A stretch of 11,407 nt of DNA from positions 1-11,407 of the forward strand of contig DBEA01000002.1 in assembly GCA_002293845.1 (NCBI GenBank), in the 5' to 3' direction. Below the pieces are notes generated by a model, which was given only the letters and a program-made list of their open reading frames with translations, was not told the origin of the DNA and did no database searches. A program made the position numbers and the translations under genes. This stretch comes from Patescibacteria group bacterium UBA918 (GTDB taxonomy: Bacteria; Patescibacteriota; Minisyncoccia; Phycocordibacterales; UBA918). Below are positions 10,950-11,407 of the stretch, in pieces (position 1 is the stretch's first letter; each line of letters opens with the position of its first letter).

Positions 10950-11099
10950 TCAGTCACGAAGCCCGATGTACCTCTTCCATTGTGCGTCAGACAATACATA
11001 GGGTTCATGGGCTTCTTTGTACTTCGTTGTGATAGCGAAACCAATCATTGCCATAGCTGTCGCTATGACAATGATCGATACCACGAAATCGTACCGCAT
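10950..11099 (-). CDS. Small membrane protein, 49 residues
   Basis: A 49-codon gene with ATG at 11099 and TGA at 10950-10952. AGGAG (11106-11110) precedes the ATG by six bases, a candidate TTGACA promoter lies upstream and a T-run terminator follows its stop, so the whole transcription unit is defined. After a short MRYD the protein has one hydrophobic helix (residues 5-24, FVVSIIVIATAMAMIGFAIT), then a polar tail KYKEAHEPYVLSDAQWKRYIGLRD. It is either a single-pass small membrane protein or a secreted peptide with uncleaved signal; no signal-peptidase motif is clear. No homologue recognised. Confidence 0.75.
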   Translation of the reverse strand: MRYDFVVSIIVIATAMAMIGFAITTKYKEAHEPYVLSDAQWKRYIGLRD

Positions 11100-11127
11100 T
11101 TCATTCTCCTCGTACGAGCCGGACCAT

Positions 11128-11157
11128 ACTTTAAAGCTTCGGCGTATCGACTGTCAA
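11128..11157 (-). promoter_or_regulatory. Candidate promoter of the 49-residue gene
   Basis: A perfect -35 TTGACA (11152-11157) and a weaker -10 TAAAGT (11128-11133, four of six) with an 18-base spacer, about 30 bases upstream of the ATG on the minus strand. Confidence 0.5.
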
Positions 11158-11208
11158 ACAGCCTATCCCCGACGGGTTTATCATAAGGGCGCTAAAATAC
11201 TAGTTTCT

Positions 11209-11217
11209 TGGTATAAT
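11209..11217 (+). promoter_or_regulatory. Extended -10 promoter (TGgTATAAT)
   Basis: TGGTATAAT, a perfect extended -10, drives the plus strand toward the 40-residue ORF; the predicted transcript start is about 11224, leaving a leader of roughly 32 bases. The 11100-11255 spacer thus holds two divergent promoters and no other feature that I can see. Confidence 0.6.
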
Positions 11218-11255
11218 AGCCGGTGTCCATTGTCAGTTAAACAATTCAAAGTACT

Positions 11256-11378
11256 ATGGATGACAACAATAACCCAGCAGTTGACCCGAACATGACCCCA
11301 GCTCCGGCCGCGCCAGCGGCTGAGCCAATGGCTCCTGAAGCCCCTGCCGCTCCGGCAGAGGAGAACCCAGTTGTATAA
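11256..11378 (+). CDS. Small Pro/Ala-rich acidic protein, 40 residues
   Basis: A 40-codon ORF from ATG 11256 to TAA 11376-11378. The protein is Asp/Asn-rich at the start (MDDNNNPAVDPN) and then a low-complexity Ala-Pro stretch with periodic acidic residues (PAPAAPAAEPMAPEAPAAPAEE, written here only to residue 36 of 40 in part). It has no Lys, Arg, Cys or aromatic residues, so it would be an extended, disordered peptide. It is placed about 32 bases after a perfect extended -10. There is no Shine-Dalgarno. The window ends 29 bases after the stop in AAAAGCCGCCGGCCCT, which looks like the left half of a terminator. Function unknown; could be a low-complexity translation product of a small RNA gene. 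Confidence 0.5.
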   Translation: MDDNNNPAVDPNMTPAPAAPAAEPMAPEAPAAPAEENPVV

Positions 11379-11407
11379 TCTGGGTCAACACAAAAGCCGC
11401 CGGCCCT

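Noticed and set aside
11364..11385. ACCCAG/CTGGGT hairpin over the stop of the 40-residue ORF
   Set aside because: Only 6 bp with a 9-base loop and no T-tract; the real terminator probably starts at about 11393 and is cut by the window edge.
1..11407. CRISPR array, phage, integrase or toxin-antitoxin system
   Set aside because: No spaced direct repeats, recombinase, or recognised toxin-antitoxin pair was found on either strand.

Overview
The window looks like a chromosomal segment from a small-genome bacterium, most likely of the Patescibacteria (Candidate Phyla Radiation). This is inferred from the compact valyl-tRNA synthetase without a C-terminal arm, many short unannotatable proteins, tRNAs without encoded CCA, and genes whose -10 box lies only 5 to 10 bases before the start codon. 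No phage, CRISPR or transposase gene is visible. Gene density is high and most genes carry their own promoter.

Layout. 1-540: tRNA-Arg(CCT) on the minus strand, a 94-residue coiled-coil/membrane protein, and tRNA-Phe(GAA). 541-1095: a good promoter, a possible serine-rich leader ORF, a hairpin leader, a 101-residue unknown protein and a bidirectional terminator. 1096-5878 (minus strand): an Hsp20 chaperone, a PrsW-type membrane protease, valS and tsaD. These are separated or invaded by unusually long inverted repeats: 26-bp arms after valS, 25-bp perfect arms between tsaD and valS, and a 42-bp perfect palindrome inside tsaD. 5887-6027: a palindromic, MITE-like or structured element filling the tsaD/MYG1 divergent spacer. 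6029-7040: a MYG1 family hydrolase, a bidirectional terminator, and tRNA-Val(GAC) with an unusual C33. 7127-9732: an ABC exporter and an aldo/keto reductase, probably co-transcribed. 9733-11407: an accessory-looking AT-richer stretch with a 231-residue unknown protein and three small genes (88, 49 and 40 residues). The 88-residue gene has a near-consensus promoter overlapping a palindromic operator.

How the genes work together. The core is translation: ValRS, TsaD (t6A modification of ANN-decoding tRNAs) and three tRNAs. It is joined by envelope/proteostasis genes (Hsp20 with PrsW 14 bases upstream, ABC exporter). The two most intriguing points are the palindromic elements, one inserted as exactly 14 codons in tsaD, and the leader region at 554-743, which has attenuator-like architecture. 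Family calls rest on motifs read by eye; no database search was possible.
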